A DNA stretch of 64,000 bases from Posidonia oceanica (GCA_037176725.1 JAZBRS010000026.1:99121501-99185500), one strand, 5' to 3'; numbered from the stretch's first letter, positions 1 to 13,040 are shown. Notes: generated by a model not told the origin, from the sequence alone. Program-made: numbers and translations.

Positions 1-3000
1 AGGTCCTCCCAAGTGAAGGGGAGCTAAAGGTGCTTAGTGTGTGCAGAGGGATGCTAAAATGCAAGGCTAAATGAATGCAGAATGCATGCACAAGCAAGAA
101 GAAACAAGGGGAACAAATTTGGAAAAGACAGGAGTTCAAAAGCATTTTTGGAAAAGAAGAGGGGCTAAAATGCAAATTTTCACCAAAGATGGGGTCCACA
201 GAGGAGGGTTTTGAAAACAGGAGAGGGCAGAGGGTTATTTTGCAAAAGACTGGGTTCAGAAAGCTTATTTGAAAAGAGGGTATGCATTGGAAGAAGTTTT
301 GAAAACAAAAAGAAATCAGAGTGCAATTTTGGAAAAAACTAGGGTCTAAAATGCAAATTTTCCAGAAAACAGGGTTCTGGGGAGTCTGGGAATGCAAGTG
401 GAGGGTCTACATGCAATTTTGTAAGCATAGGAGCTAAGATGCAACTTTAGGGGTAAAACAGTCTTTTTATATAGTTTTTAAAAGATGCAGGGACCTATGT
501 GTGATTTTTGAATCATGCAGGGGTCAAATATGCAATTTTGTATGGTAAATATGCTCTGAAAACACTGATAAAGGACTGATGTGTAATTTTTGAAAAAAAC
601 AGGGGCCAAAATGCAATGCAGTAAGCAAAAATGCATGCAAATGGTTACTGTCCATTTAAAATGGACCTAAATGCAAATATGCAAAAACAGGGGGGAAAAT
701 ATGCAATGCAGTATGCAAAAATTAAAAATAAAACCTAAGTTACTACAGTGCATGGACCTATATGCAAAATCAAAAACATGCAGGGATGCAGAATGCAATT
801 TCATATGGTAAAATTAATGCAATTAAATGAACTGGCTTAGGGCAGGACTTAAGTGCAAAAATCGAAAACAGAGGGGCTAAAATGCAAAATAATACAACAG
901 CACAGCACAGTAAAAGGACTGAAAAGAAAATACTGAAAAGCACAGATATTCAGAGCAATTTAGCATGATATTTAATTAAAAACTAAGCTGATTAAATGAA
1001 TAGAGGACTAAAACGTAAAAATGAGATAACTTAAGGCAGACATGCAATATTAGCACAGAAACTATATAAACAGAAAAATAAAAGCACAGTGCTTGGCCGG
1101 CGGTGGCTGGCACTGTAGCAGCGAGCCACCGGCGCTCACCACCACCGGCACAGGAGGGCTGCGGGCGTCCGGACCGGCAGAGGACGATGTCGGCGATCGT
1201 GCGGAGCTCCGGAGACCAACTGGGGACCATTCTGCTGGCCGGAGCGCGCGGAGAGCAGGAGACCGACGCCGGAGAAGAAGGGAAGACCGGCGAGCTGCAG
1301 ATGGAGCTGGAAGGCTTGGAAGCCAACTATGATCAGCGGGGAAGCAGCAGGAGGAGGAGAGAGAGCGGGGAAGGTAAGAAAATACCTACGTCCGTGTCTG
1401 GAGCGCCCTCCCGACCTCAGCAGTGTCGGAGGTGGCCGGTGGAGGTCGTCCGGTCGCTGCGGGCGTCGCCGGCTGCTCGCGAGGGCTGGAGCTGCTTCAG
1501 AATGTTCTTCTGGTGCTTCCCAGTCGTCCGGACGCGAGCTTCGAAGCTCAGGCGGCGATTCGGCAACTTTGGGTCCACAGGTGGTAGCCGGAGGTGGGGG
1601 AAGTTGTTTGCTGCTCCTCAGGTTGGATGGGATCCTCCGGGGGATTGCTGGAGGTCCGGGGAACGGTTCTGGATTGTTGGATTAGGCTTCTGGAGAGCGT
1701 GAAGAAGATTTGGAGGTTGGGTCGGTTTCTGATCAGTGGAGAAGGCAAGTGTTTGTTGTGTTGCTCTCGGCCTGTGGTGAGGGAGAGGGCTGGAGGTCTG
1801 GTGCTCTGGAAAGGTGGATGTCTGGTGATTATCTGGGTGGAGTTTGATAGGAAGTGGTGGACTGGAGCGAAGGGAATTGAGAAGAGAGTTAGGTTGGGTT
1901 CAGTTGGCTTTTCAGGTGGATTTCTGGGGTGATTTCAGTGGGGGAATGGCCGTGAAATGGTGTAGGAATGAAGGCTGGTTGCTGGGTGGATTTCAGGGGG
2001 AAAAGGAGAGGAATTTGGGTGGAGGATGCTGGGGAATTGGAGGCCTCTCTCCGGGATGCCAAGGAGGACACTCAGGCACTCTTTTCTCACTCTCTCCTCT
2101 GGAATTAGAAGGTGAAGAGGAGGAAGAAGGGAGGTCGCTCCGGTGGAGGAAGTTGGATTCGATCTCTGGTTTTGCTAACACTGGTTCTCTCTGATTGCTC
2201 ACACTGATTGCCCACCGAAGAAGATGCTCTGAACGAATGGACGGAAGCTTATATGAGGAGGAGATGGCCGCTGGCGCGCTGCTGAATTTGAATTCAATCG
2301 GCGGCACTGCAGCAGACAGGAGACGGCGAGGCGACCGGCATTGAAAGCTTCCGAAATTGGTGCTGAGATGGAAGAGAGGCGGCGAGCTGCTGTAGGTGAT
2401 AGGATGGAGGACTTCGAATTTGAATGGGTGGAGGGAACTCTGTTGCAGGCCGCTCGCGGGAGAGAAAACCGGTGGAAATGCCGGCGGAGGGAAGAGAAGG
2501 AGAAAGAAGAAAGGTGGGCCGGACTGTGCTGTGGGCCGAGAAAAAGAAGGAAAAAATGAAGGAAAAAGAGAAATGGGCCGACGGGCCCAGTAAGGAAAAG
2601 AAAGAAAGAAAGAAGAGAAATAAGAAAAAAAGAAGGGGTAGAGTAGGGAAATAAAATTAATATAAATGAACTAAAAATAAGTAAAAATACTAGGAAGGCT
2701 GTGTTGTGAATTAGGATTTTAATTAGATTTTTTAATGATCATTTTGGGTTGATTAATGTGTTTTGGGCTCGATTAGGGTTTTAGGGCTTTGGTTTTGCTT
2801 TTAATTAGTTTTCACTTGATTAAGTGTTTGTTAAACCTTTTTTTAAAATTGTTTTAAAAATTGTGTTTCCCTTGTTAAGCATTTAGGATATTGATTAGGA
2901 TTTTTTAGGATTTATTTTCGTATTAATCAGGATTGTTTTTGGGTTTTTAGTTTTAGTCTTCTAGGGTTTTCTTTTCTTAAGTCTTTCAAATTATGCTTTG

Positions 3001-4149
3001 GTTTTTATTTGTTGATTTTTTCTTGAAGTTTTTAGTTAGATTTCTCTGATTTGATGGGGTGTTTTTAAGTCTTTTAAGTGTGTTTTTATTTTCCTTTTAA
3101 TTAAGTTTTTTAACTTGCTTTTTCTTAGGTTTGTTAGGTTAAGTCTTTTGCTTCTTTAATTACTTGTTTTAATGTTTGTTTTTTGATTCTTATTTTTAAG
3201 GTTTGTTTTTTAATTCTTCTGATGGGGTTTTTACCTTTGGTGGGTTTCGGTTTTATTTTAGTTTTTTCCTTGATTTTTCAGTGTTTTCTTTTGATTTGTT
3301 TTGCATTTTTTAGCTTACATGCTTGGTTTTCCTTTTAGTTTGATTTAGTTAAGTTTAGGTTTTTAATTGCTTGTTTAATGTTTTTTAATTGTTTTTCTTA
3401 GGGTTCTGATTTGTTTCTTTTATATTTTGGGGTTTTACAGATTTTTAGGGGTTTTCATGGATTTTTACAAGAGAAGGCAAAGGAAAAGAGAAGGAAGAAG
3501 GAAAAGGGAAAAAGAGGGAAATAAAAGGAAAAGAGATAGGTTGGAGAGAAATGATTTTTAAAATTCAGGAAAAAAGCTAAAAATAAAGTAAAAATAGGAA
3601 TAAGATAGAGAAGGGATAGAAGTACAAAGGGGGCCCACAGCCAGGCCAGAAAAAGGGCAAAAAGGCGATGAGAAGAGAGATGATAATCAGGAGAGAGAGA
3701 GGAGAGAGAAAATGATAATCCCGGAGAGAGAAAAGGATAATTTGGATGAAAGGGGGTCTTAAGGGTCTTGGAATGGGGTGAAAATTGGTGAGTGGGTAGT
3801 CTAGGGTTTGAGGTGTTGGTCCTGAAGTTTTGGTTTGATTCTAAGAAGGTTTTGGAGGGGTTTCAAAGTGTAGAAAAAGGGGAGTTTTGCCTAGGTTTTC
3901 TAGGGTTTTTGGGAATGGTCTAGGTTTGGAAATTTCTGGGTTCTTGGGTAGGCTTGTTAAGTGAGTGTTGGTGGGTTTTCCTATGGGTTTTGGTTAGGTT
4001 TTGAGCTTGGGAAGAGGGGTAAAGGCTTTGGTCAAGATGGGCTGATTTGGAGGGTAAAGAAGAGGATTAGGGTTTAGTTTTGGGGTTTGAGTCCAGCAAT
4101 CATCAGGAGGGCTCCAAGGATCCAAGCCTGCCAAGATGGGGTGTCAACA
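1..4149 (-). repeat. LTR A: 3' LTR of element 1 (left end outside window)
   Basis: It matches 24587-28818 almost base for base and ends on the plus strand with TGTCAACA at 4142-4149, so on the minus strand it begins TGTTGACA. By comparison with the complete LTRs B and D about 1.8 kb are missing at the window edge. It has an AT-rich part (1-1090), a GC-rich part (about 1090-2660), a T-rich part and a purine-rich part. Relative to LTR C it lacks about 86 bp near 1995, between two short direct repeats (GTGGATTT). The open frames in the GC-rich part are not supported as genes. Confidence 0.9.
2248..2254 (-). promoter_or_regulatory. Candidate LTR TATA box (LTR A)
   Basis: The minus strand reads CATATAAGC here, and the same motif is kept in LTR C at 26915-26921. 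It sits at the boundary of the GC-rich part, which would then be transcribed leader. TGGGCC motifs, common in plant promoters, lie upstream on the minus strand near 2520-2590. The start site is inferred, not shown. Confidence 0.35.
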
Positions 4150-4165
4150 GATGCCCCTCCCTGAG
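4150..4165 (-). other. Polypurine tract of element 1
   Basis: The minus strand reads CTCAGGGAGGGGCATC directly before the LTR start TGTTGACA. This is the expected place and composition for the plus-strand primer of an LTR element, and it fixes LTR A as the 3' LTR. Confidence 0.8.
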
Positions 4166-4696
4166 CAAGGTCAAGCGGAGCGAGGCCGCTGCTCAGGGTT
4201 GACAAGACACCCCATCTGACCGGCGGGAGCAGCGGGTTGCTATGGGCGTGAGCTACTTATTCGGCGGATGCACCGAAGATCGTAGCTTGTTGCCGCAATG
4301 CAAGATGCTAGGTGCAGATGGATGATGCTAAGTGCGATGCATGCTGGTGCAAATGCAATGCAAGAAGTTAGCATAAAAGTTAGCCAAAATGCTGATGCTG
4401 TGCAAGTGATGGTGATGATGCTAAAGTAATATGCAGTGCTAGCTGAGGAAGTGCTAAGATGATGCAAGAGGAATGATAAAAAGGCGCGATGTGGCGCGAG
4501 GATCTGGCAGGGAGGCCAGACTTGCGCGACAAAGCGAGGGAAAAACAGGGTGCAGCCTGTCCCCGCCCAGGGAGCAAGCTAGCAGAAAAGAAAAAAGGGT
4601 GCGAGGGGAGAGAGGCCAACTCTCCTATCGCAAAAGGGGTTTGCGTGACTTTGCCTTCCTGGGACAAGGCCACGCCAAAAAGGTGATAAGGTGACG
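4166..4696. other. Non-coding 3' region of element 1
   Basis: Nothing coding is convincing here. The stretch contains ATGC-rich low-complexity sequence (4300-4470) and leads into the 27-bp array. Confidence 0.5.
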
Positions 4697-5665
4697 GGCT
4701 TATCGTCCGGATAGTTTACGGTCCTATCAACCGGGAGTGATAGTTTAGGTTATCAGCCTGGAATGACAGTTTACGGTCCTGTCAACCGGAAGCAGTTGTG
4801 AGTGATAGTTACTGGATATCAGCCGTATAACATGGTTGTGTGGGATAGTTTACAGTCCTATCAACTGGCGGATAGTTTACAGACCTATCAACTGGCGGAT
4901 AGTTTACAGACCTATCAACTGGCGGATAGTTTACAGACCTATCAACTAGAAGCCACAAACCATGAGTGATAGTTACTGGATATCAGCCGTATAACGCAAA
5001 TGTCGGATAGTTTACAGTCTATCAACTGGAGCGACAGTTTACGGTCCTGTCAACCGGCGGATAGTTTACAGACCTATCAACTGGAGGATAGTTTACAGTC
5101 CTATCAACTGGAAACGGCATTGCGAGGGACAGTTACTGGATGTCAACCGTATAACATGATTGCGCGTGATAGTTTACAGTCCTATCAACTGGCGGATAGT
5201 TTACAGACCTATCAACTGGCGGATAGTTTACAGACCTATCAACTGGCAGATAGTTTACAGACCTATCAACTGGAAACGCGCAATGATGAGGGATAGTTAC
5301 TGGATATCAGCCGTATAATGCAATTGCTGGTGATAGTTTAGGATATCAGCCTAGCGATAATTTACAGTCCTATCAACTGGTGGATAGTTTACAGACCTAT
5401 CAACTGGAGGATAGTTTACAGACCTATCAACTGGAAACCGCAATTGCAAAGGACAGTTACTAGATGTCAGCCGTAAAACACAACTGTGGGCCAACCATGG
5501 ATCGGCCCAGATGATAGTTTAGGTTATCAGCCTGAGAGCAGATAGTTTAGGATATCAGCCTGAGCAGATAGTTTAGGATATCAGCCTGAGCAGATAGTTT
5601 AGGATATCAGCCTAAGAGTGCTTGATTGTTTGATAGTTTCGGATATCAGCCTAGAATGTGATTGA
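4697..5665. repeat. 27-bp tandem array with stem-loop core
   Basis: The unit is about 27 bp, core GATAG-TTTACAGAC-CTATC followed by AACTGG. Variants read GACAG/CTGTC, or GATAGTTTAGGATATCAGCC. Because 27 is divisible by three, the plus strand happens to stay open at 5000-5296 with a 9-residue peptide repeat (ADSLQTYQL); this is a by-product of the period, not a gene. Confidence 0.9.
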
Positions 5666-5671
5666 TTGTTT

Positions 5672-5760
5672 GATAAGAGGGGATGAGATCATGATGAGAA
5701 TTACTGCTAAAGAGGGGATGAGATCATGATGAGAACTATTGCTAAAGAGGGGGTGAGATC
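5672..5760. repeat. 34-36-bp tandem array, left part
   Basis: The unit begins GAGATCATGATGAGAA and contains GCTAAAGAGGGGGT. The array is interrupted at 5760 by solo LTR B and continues at 11610. The last five bases (5756-5760, AGATC) are one copy of the target duplication. Confidence 0.9.
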
Positions 5761-8700
5761 TGTAGCGATCCCGATCGGAATCAGGCTCGCTATATATAGC
5801 GGCGATTGAGATCCGAGGAAGAGGCTCAACTCGAAAACACTTGAAATCGAGGAGAAAAAGGAAAGATAAGACAAATCAGAGTCGCCACCATGTCCATTAA
5901 CGGGAGACAAGGAAAACCGGGGAAATGCGTGGATTAACACGCAAAACCAAGCAAGAAATGCAAAGCAAAGCAATGCAAAGGAAAACAAATGCAAACAAAT
6001 GCAAATGAGATGACTCTAGCCTAGGATAAGGGCAGTACGGTCATTGCGGGCCAGAAGACAGGGTAAGGACTCCTGTTACGTGCGGGGAAGGTGTTAGGCA
6101 CCCCCGACACGCCCGAGAATCGGTCTTTCTAGGCTTACGCTCGCATACGCAGGGAAATGCAGGATTGAATGCCTATGTGCCTATAAATGCCTGAATGAAT
6201 GCTCAAGGTGTGCTCTAAGTGGGGAGAAACAAAGCAAGGAAGTAAACGTGCTCTCTGAGTGCTCAGTTACGCTGTCCGCGTTCCGAATTAGGCGAAACCT
6301 AGCTCGTGAGAACTCCAGACAGTAAGCATCACAGCCCTATATGCAAATGCAGGCGAGAAAGCAAAACAACGAGGAAATCATGCAATGCAGTCGGCATGCA
6401 AGGGAAAACGGCGTAAAACACGCAAAACTAGACGAGAAAAGAGCGACGCACGCAAAACGAAGCAAAAGGACAAAACCGGCACGCAAAACAAGCGAGAAAG
6501 CAAGGCAGCACGCAAAACGAGACAAGGAAGCAAAGAAGCACGCAAAGCGGTGCGAAAACGAGAGCGACACGCGAAACAAGCGAGAGAATAAAACCGGCAT
6601 GCAAAACGAGCGAGAAAGCGAGGCAGCGCACAAAATAAGGCAAGAAAACAGATGGGCACGCAAAACGGTGCCAAAACAAGGGCGGGCACGCGGAACGGTG
6701 CCAAAACCGCGAAGCAAAAACCCCGGGAAAGCCATGCAAATGCAAGAATGCAGAAAAAGATTAGAAGGGGCCAAAGGAGAGGCAAGACAACGTGTGTGTA
6801 AAAGCAGACGTCGCTTAGGACCACTCAGAGTAGGTGTGAAGACCTACGGAGGGGAGAGTGTGCAAACGGAGGGATTACCACCTCTTTGCGACTGTTTCCC
6901 GCTAAACCGTTCCACGGTGTGTCTCGCATGCTGTCCAAAGCTCGCGATGCGATCGGATCGTGGAAAAGGGGGAAAAAAGTCACATTAAGTGGCAAATCTA
7001 GGGAAAACACAACGCAAAACACTCAGGAGTACGCGAAACAGGGATTGGGAGATAGAAGCAGAAAGGAGAGGCCCTATTCTGCATGCCCAAAGAGACGGAA
7101 AGCGAAAACAAGAAAAAACTGTGCAAATGGCATGCAAATGCAATGCAGGGGTTCAAGAGGACATACCTGGAGATCCGGGGGCCTGATCTGAGATCTGTCT
7201 AGTCCATGCTGAAGAGCGCCTCGCTGCGGTCGCCTGGACAGCTTATTTGAGAAGATCCAACAGCCGGATTGAAAGATATCGCAGCTTCAAGGCAGAAGGG
7301 CCAGAACAGGGGAGAAGAACAGATCTAGGTGTTCAGGAGGTCCTAGGGATGTGCAAAAAAGTCCTCCCAAGTGAAAGGGAGCTAAAAGTGCTTGGTGTGT
7401 GCAAGAAGATGCTAGAATGCAAGACTAAATGAATGCAGGATGCATGCAAAAGCAAGAAAAGGCAAAGAGAAGAAACTGGGAAAAACCAGGATTTCAGAAG
7501 GCATTTTGAAAAAGAAAGGGGCTAAAAATGCAAATTTTCCAGAAAACAGGGGTCTACAGGAGAGGGTTTTGAAAACAGGAGGGAGCAGGGCTTCGTTTTG
7601 TAAAAAAAACTAGGCTCAGAAAGCTATTTTGAAAAGAGGGTATGCTTTAGAAGAAGTTTTGAAAGCAGAAAGGGATCAGAAAGCAATTTTGGAAAAATTC
7701 GGGTCTAAAATGCAAATTTTCCAGAAAACAAGGTTCTGGGGAGTCTAGGAATACTAGTGGAGGGTCTGCATGAAATTTGGTAAGCATAGGAGCTAAGATG
7801 CAACCTAGGGGCAAAATGGTCTTTTCACATGATTTTTGAAAGATGTAAGGACCTATGTGTAATTTTGAAATCATGCAGGGGCTAAAAATGCAATTTAGTA
7901 TGGAAAACATGCTCTGAAAATCAGGAACAGGACCACAGTGCAATTTTTAGAAAAAACAGGGTTGAAAATGCAATATAATAAGCTAAAATGCATGCAGCAC
8001 AGTTACTGTCCATTTAAAATGGACCTAAATGCAAATATGCAAAAATAGAGGGGAGAGAAATGCAATGCAGTATGCAAAATAAGAAATAATAGCTAAGTTC
8101 CTACAGTGCATGGACCTACATGCAAAATCAGAAACATGCAGGGACTTAGAATGCAATGCAGTATGGTAAAATATATGCAAATAAATGCACTGATTATGAG
8201 CAGGACTTACATGCAAAAAACGAAAACAGAGGGGCTAAAATGCAAAATATTATAACAGCACAGCACAGTAAATGGACCAGATTGCAAATACTGAAAAACA
8301 TAAATAAAAACAGCAATTTAACATAGTATTTAATTAGAAACTAAGCAAAAATAAATGGCAGAAGGACTAAAGTGCAAAAATTGAAAAACTTAAACTAAAC
8401 ATGCAATATTTACATCTAAAACTATACTGAAGAAAAAATAAATGAACAGTGTTGATCGTCGACGGCGACGAGCACTGTAGCACAAAGCTTCTAGAGCTTG
8501 TGGCCGTCGACAGGGGAGGCTGAGGATGCGCGGGACTGGCGGAGGGCGACGTCGGCGATCGTGCGGGGCTCCGGGGGTCGACTGGAGCTCGCTCTGTTGG
8601 TCGGAGTGTCCGAAGGAAGAGCAGCCGGCACCGGAGAAGGAGAACTGTCCGGCGAGTCGTGGACGGAGCAGGAGGACCGGAAAACCTATTCTAAAGGCTG

Positions 8701-11609
8701 GGGAAGCAAGAGAAGAAGAAGAGGAAGCTAAGGGAAGCAATGGTTACCTTTTTCCGCGCCTGAGTCGTTCCCCTGATGTTAGTGGCTTCAGCTGTCGCCG
8801 GTGGAGGCCGTCCGGTCGCTGCAGACGTCGCCGGCTGCTCGCGAAGGTTGGGATCGCTTCAGAACGTCCCTCCGGTGCTTCCTGATCGACCAGACTGAAG
8901 CTCTACTGCCCAGGTGAGGTTTCGGCTCTTTTGGGTTCTGAGGATGCTGCCGGAGGTTGGGGGAGGTGTCTGCTGCTCGTCGGTTTGGATGGAGCCCTCC
9001 GGGAGGTTGCTGGAAGTTCGGCGAGTGAGGTTGGATGCTCGGAGAGGGTTTCTGGAAGGTGTGGAGTGGTCTTGGAGCTGGGTCGGTTTTCCGGGCTGAA
9101 GATGGTCCAGGTGTTTGTAGTGGAATTCTTGGTCTGTGGTGAACGGTTGGGTTCGAGGCCGGAGGCTTTGGAAAGGAGATGGCTTGGGGATTATATGGGT
9201 GGATTTTGGGAGGCAATGGTGGACTGGAGTGGAGGGAATTACAAAGGGAGTTAGGTCGGGTTGCAGTTGGCTTCAGGTGGTGTTTCAGAGCGATTTGGGT
9301 GGTGGAATGGCTGGGGAATGATGCTGGGAGATGGCTGGGTTTTGGGTGAACTTTGGGGGAGGAATTGGGAGAAGGATGAAGGCTTGGAGGGGGCTGGTTT
9401 GCTGGGAAAAAAAGAGGAAGTTTTGCTGAATTCAGAGGAAGAAAATGGAGGAGGTTCTGCTGGGGGGATTGGGCTCTGATGAGGGCTTCTCTCCGGGATG
9501 TCGAAGACTCACAAACGCTCTCTTCTCCTCTCTCTTTTCTCTGGAATTGAAAGAAATGCAGAGGAGAAGGAAGGTCGCACAGGTGGGAAGAAGGTGGAAT
9601 TGCTCTCTGGTTTGCTCTCCACTCTCTGGTTTGCTGGTGGTCTCTCGTTGCTTGCTTGTTCACTGATGGTTTCTGATGGAGTTGAAGGAATGGACGGGAG
9701 GCCTTTTATTCGGAGGAGGCCGGCTGCTGGCGCGCTGGAAATTTTTGAAATCCACCGGCGGCCACTGCAGCAGAGAAGACTGGTGTCGGCCGACTCCGGA
9801 AAAACCGCTGAGACGAGGGAGAGGCGGCGAGCTGCTGTAGACGATAAGATGGAGGCTTGAATTTGAATGGATGGAGGGAAGGCTGTTGCAGCGAGCTCGC
9901 GGGAGAATCGGTGGAAAGAAAAAAACACAGAGGAAGGCTGAGGAAGAAGAAGGGTGGAGATGGCGGGCCGGACTGCTGCGGGCCGAAGGAAAAAGGAGGA
10001 GAAATAAAAGAAAAAAGGAAACGGGCTGGATTGAGCCCAGTAAGGAAAAGAAAGAAAGAAAGAAGGGAAATAAGAAAGAAAGAGAGGGTAGAATGGGGAA
10101 ATAAAATAGGTAAAAAAAAAAAACTAAAAATAAATAAAAATGCCAGAAAGATTGTGCTGTAGATTAGGATTTTAATTAAGATTTTTAATGGTTATTTAGA
10201 GCTGATTAATGTGTTTTGGGCTTAATGAGGGTTTTAGGGTTTTGGTTTTGCTTTTAACTAGTTTTCTCTTGATTAAGTGTTTGTTAAACCCTTTTTAAAT
10301 TATTTTAAAAATTGTGTTTCCCTTGCTGGAAATTTAGGATACTGATTAGGATTTTTTAGGATTTAATTTTGTATTAATCAGGGTTGGTTTTAAGTTTTTA
10401 AGTTTTAGTCTTCTTAGGGTTTCTTCCTCTTAAGTCTTTCAAGTTATGTTTCGATTTTTATTTATTGATTTTTTCTTGAAGTTTTTAGTTGGATTTTTCT
10501 GGTTTGATAGGGTGTTTTTTAAGTCTTTCAGATGTGTTTTTCTTTTCTTTTTTAATTAAGTTTTTAACTTGTTTTTCTTATGTTTATTAGGTTAAGTCTC
10601 TTGCCTTCTTTAATTACTTGTTTTAGTATTTGATTTTTTTAATTCTCCTTTTTGGGTTTGCTTTTTAATTCTTCTGATGGGTTTTTACCTTTGGTGGGTT
10701 AGGATTTTATTTTAGCTTTTTCCTTGATTTTTCAGTGTTTCCTTTTGATTTGTTTTGCATTTTTTAGTTTGCATGCTTGGTTTTCTTTTTAGCTTGCTTA
10801 AGTTAAGTTTAAGTTGTTAATTGCTTGTTTAACATTTTTTAATTGTTTTTCTTAGGGTTCTGATTTTTTTGTTTTCTATTTTGAGGTTTTGCAGATTTTT
10901 ATGGGTTTTTGTGGATTTTTGCAAGAGGGAGCAAAGGAAAAGAGAAGGAGGAAAGAAATGGAAAAAAGAGGGAGATAAAAGGAAAACAGATAGGTTGGAG
11001 GAAAGTGATTTTTAAAAAATTCAGAAAAAGTGTTAAAAATAAAGTAAAAATAGGGATAAGATAGAGGAAGGATAGAAGCACAGAGGGGGCCCACAGCCAG
11101 ACCAGAAAAAGGATGAGAAAGGGATGAAAAGAGAGATGAAAATCAGGAGAGAGAGAGGAGAGAGAAAATGATAATCTCGGAGAGAGAAAAGGATAATTTG
11201 GGTGAAAGAGGGTCTTAAGGGTCTTGGAATGGGGTAAGAATTGGTGAGTGGGTAGTCTAGGGTTTGAAGTCTTGGGTCTGAAGTTTTGGTCCGATTCTAA
11301 GGAGGTTTTGGAGGGGTATCAAGGTGTAGAAGAAGGGTAGTTTCTCCTAAGTTTTCTAGGGTTTTCAAGGATGGGTTGGGTTTGGAAATTCCTGGGTTTT
11401 TGGGTAGGCTTGTTGAGTGGATAGTGGTGGGTTTTCCTATGGATTTTGGTTAGGTTTTGAGGTTGGAAAGAGGGGTAAAGGTTTAGGTCCAAAAGGGCTG
11501 TTTTTGAAGGGCAGAGAGGAGGATTAGGGTTAGGGTTTGGTTGGGGTTTGATCCAGCAATTACCAGGAGGGCTCCAAGGGTCCAAGCCTGCCAAGATGGG
11601 GTGTCAACA
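5761..11609 (-). mobile_element. LTR B: complete solo LTR, 5.85 kb
   Basis: The plus strand starts TGTAGCGATCCC and ends GGTGTCAACA, the same termini as LTR D. AGATC flanks both sides (5756-5760 and 11610-11614), and both flanks belong to the same 35-bp array, so this is a solo LTR left by recombination between the two LTRs of a former insertion. It diverges clearly from A and C, which resemble each other more. It contains the ~30-bp array (6390-6725), the A-rich ATGCAA stretch, a GC-rich part (8450-10110), a T-rich part and a purine-rich part. No gene is supported. Confidence 0.93.
6390..6725. repeat. ~30-bp tandem repeats inside LTR B
   Basis: Irregular units of about 30 bp built around GCACGCAAAACGGTGCC. 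The same array is in LTR C (23683-23945) and LTR D (35395-35760). Both strands stay partly open, giving basic or hydrophobic low-complexity peptides that should not be read as proteins. Confidence 0.8.
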
Positions 11610-12118
11610 AGATCATGATGAGAACTATTGCTAAAGAGGGGTGAGATCATGATGAGAATTACTGCTAAAGAGGGGGTGAGATCATGATGAGAACTATTGC
11701 TAAAGAGGGGGTGAGATCATGATGAGAATTACTGCTAAAGAGGGGGTGAGATCATGATGAGAACTATTGCTAAAGAGGGGGTGAGATCATGATGAGAACT
11801 ATTGCTAAAGAGGGGGATGAGATCATGATGAGAACTATTGCTAAAGAGGGGGTGAGATCATGATGAGAATTACTGCTAAAGAGGGGGTGAGATCATGATG
11901 AGAATTACTGCCAAAGAGGGGGTGAGATCATGATAAGAACTATTGCTAAAGAGGGGGATGAGATCATGATGAGAATTACTGCTAAAGAGGGGGTGAGATC
12001 GTGATGAGAACTATTGCTAAAGTGGGGGTGAGATCATGATGAGAACTATTGCTAAAGAGGGGGATGAGATCATGATGAGAACTATTGCTAAAGAGGGGGT
12101 GAGATCATGATGAGATGA
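11610..12118. repeat. 34-36-bp tandem array, right part
   Basis: Continuation of the array broken by LTR B, about 14 further units. Positions 11610-11614 (AGATC) are the second copy of the target duplication. Confidence 0.92.
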
Positions 12119-12430
12119 AGAGGGGGATGAGGTAATGATGAGAATGATTGATTGATAAGATATCGGACTTATCGGCCGGCAAAGAGGGGGTGAGGTAATG
12201 ATGAGATAAAGAGGGGATGAGGTGATGATGAGAATGATTGATTGATAAGATATCGGACTTATCGGCCGGCAAAGAGGGGATGAGGTAATGATGAGAATGA
12301 TTGATTGATAAGATATCGGACTTATCGGCCGGCAAAGAGGGGATGAGGTAATGATGAGAATGATTGATTGATAAGATATCGGACTTATCGGCCGGCAAAG
12401 AGGGGATGAGGTAATGATGAGAAGAAATCA
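12119..12430. repeat. 63-bp tandem array
   Basis: About four to five units that share GAGGTAATGATGAGAA with the preceding array and add a stem-loop GATAAG-ATATCGGA-CTTATC followed by GGCCGGC. The period divisible by three keeps the minus strand open, which is fortuitous. Confidence 0.9.
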
Positions 12431-12589
12431 TCCTATTATACCAGGAATATCATAGGGGAAAGAGGGGAAGGATGATACCAAGGGGCGATCAAAAGATGCC
12501 CCTGGTGTCGGGATGACACCAGGGGTTGGCCAACACGTCCTTGGCATCGAAAGCAGAGGGAGATGACAAGATTGTCGTGCTTGTCAGAC
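12431..12589. other. Short unique spacer between arrays
   Basis: No gene seen. It holds an imperfect inverted sequence around ATGCCCCTGGTGTC and GACACCAGGGG near 12495-12525. Confidence 0.4.
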
Positions 12590-13040
12590 GAGTAGTTTGG
12601 GGTACCAGCCCGTTGGGGACTCAGCTGGGGATGATCAGCTGAGGAGGATGACAGGTTGACGGACCTTTCGCCGAGCAGTTTGGGGTGCCAGCCTGCTGGG
12701 GACTCAGCTGGGGATGATCAGCTGAGGAGGATGACAGGTTGACGGACCTTTCGCCGAGCAGTTTGGGGTGCCAGCCCGCTGGGGACTCGCTGGGGATGAT
12801 CAGCTAAGGAGGATGACAGGTTGACGGACCTTTCACCGAGCAGTTTGGGGTGCCAGCCCGCTAGGGACTCAGCTGGGGATGATCAGCTGAGGAGGATGAC
12901 AGGTTGACGGACCTTTCACCGAGCAGTTTGGGGTGCCAGCCCGCTGGGGACTCAGCTGGGGATGATCAGCTGAGGAGGATGACAGGTTGACGGACCTTTC
13001 ACCGAGCAGTTTGGGGTGCCAGCCCGCTAGGGATGATGAT
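12590..13040. repeat. 83-bp tandem array
   Basis: About five units. Each contains GACAGG-TTGACGGA-CCTTTC-GCCGAGCAG, TGGGGTGCCAGCCCG and a CAGCTGGGGATGATCAGCTG palindrome-like stretch. The first part closely resembles the 49-bp unit of element 2 (30216-30611). Confidence 0.9.

Noticed and set aside
1093..1702. Open frames of up to 199 codons in the GC-rich part of LTR A, repeated in C
   Set aside because: High GC removes stops on several frames at once; the frames break in LTRs B and D and show no domain.
5000..5296. 98-codon frame with a 9-residue peptide repeat
   Set aside because: It follows from a 27-bp array period; no start context and other units break it.
4697..5665. Possible CRISPR-like array
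   Set aside because: Units abut without unique spacers, and the setting is a plant retrotransposon.
6337..6988. Basic and hydrophobic frames on both strands in the LTR repeats (also 23743 and 35254)
   Set aside because: They are translations of the ~30-bp A-rich array; both strands open for the same reason.
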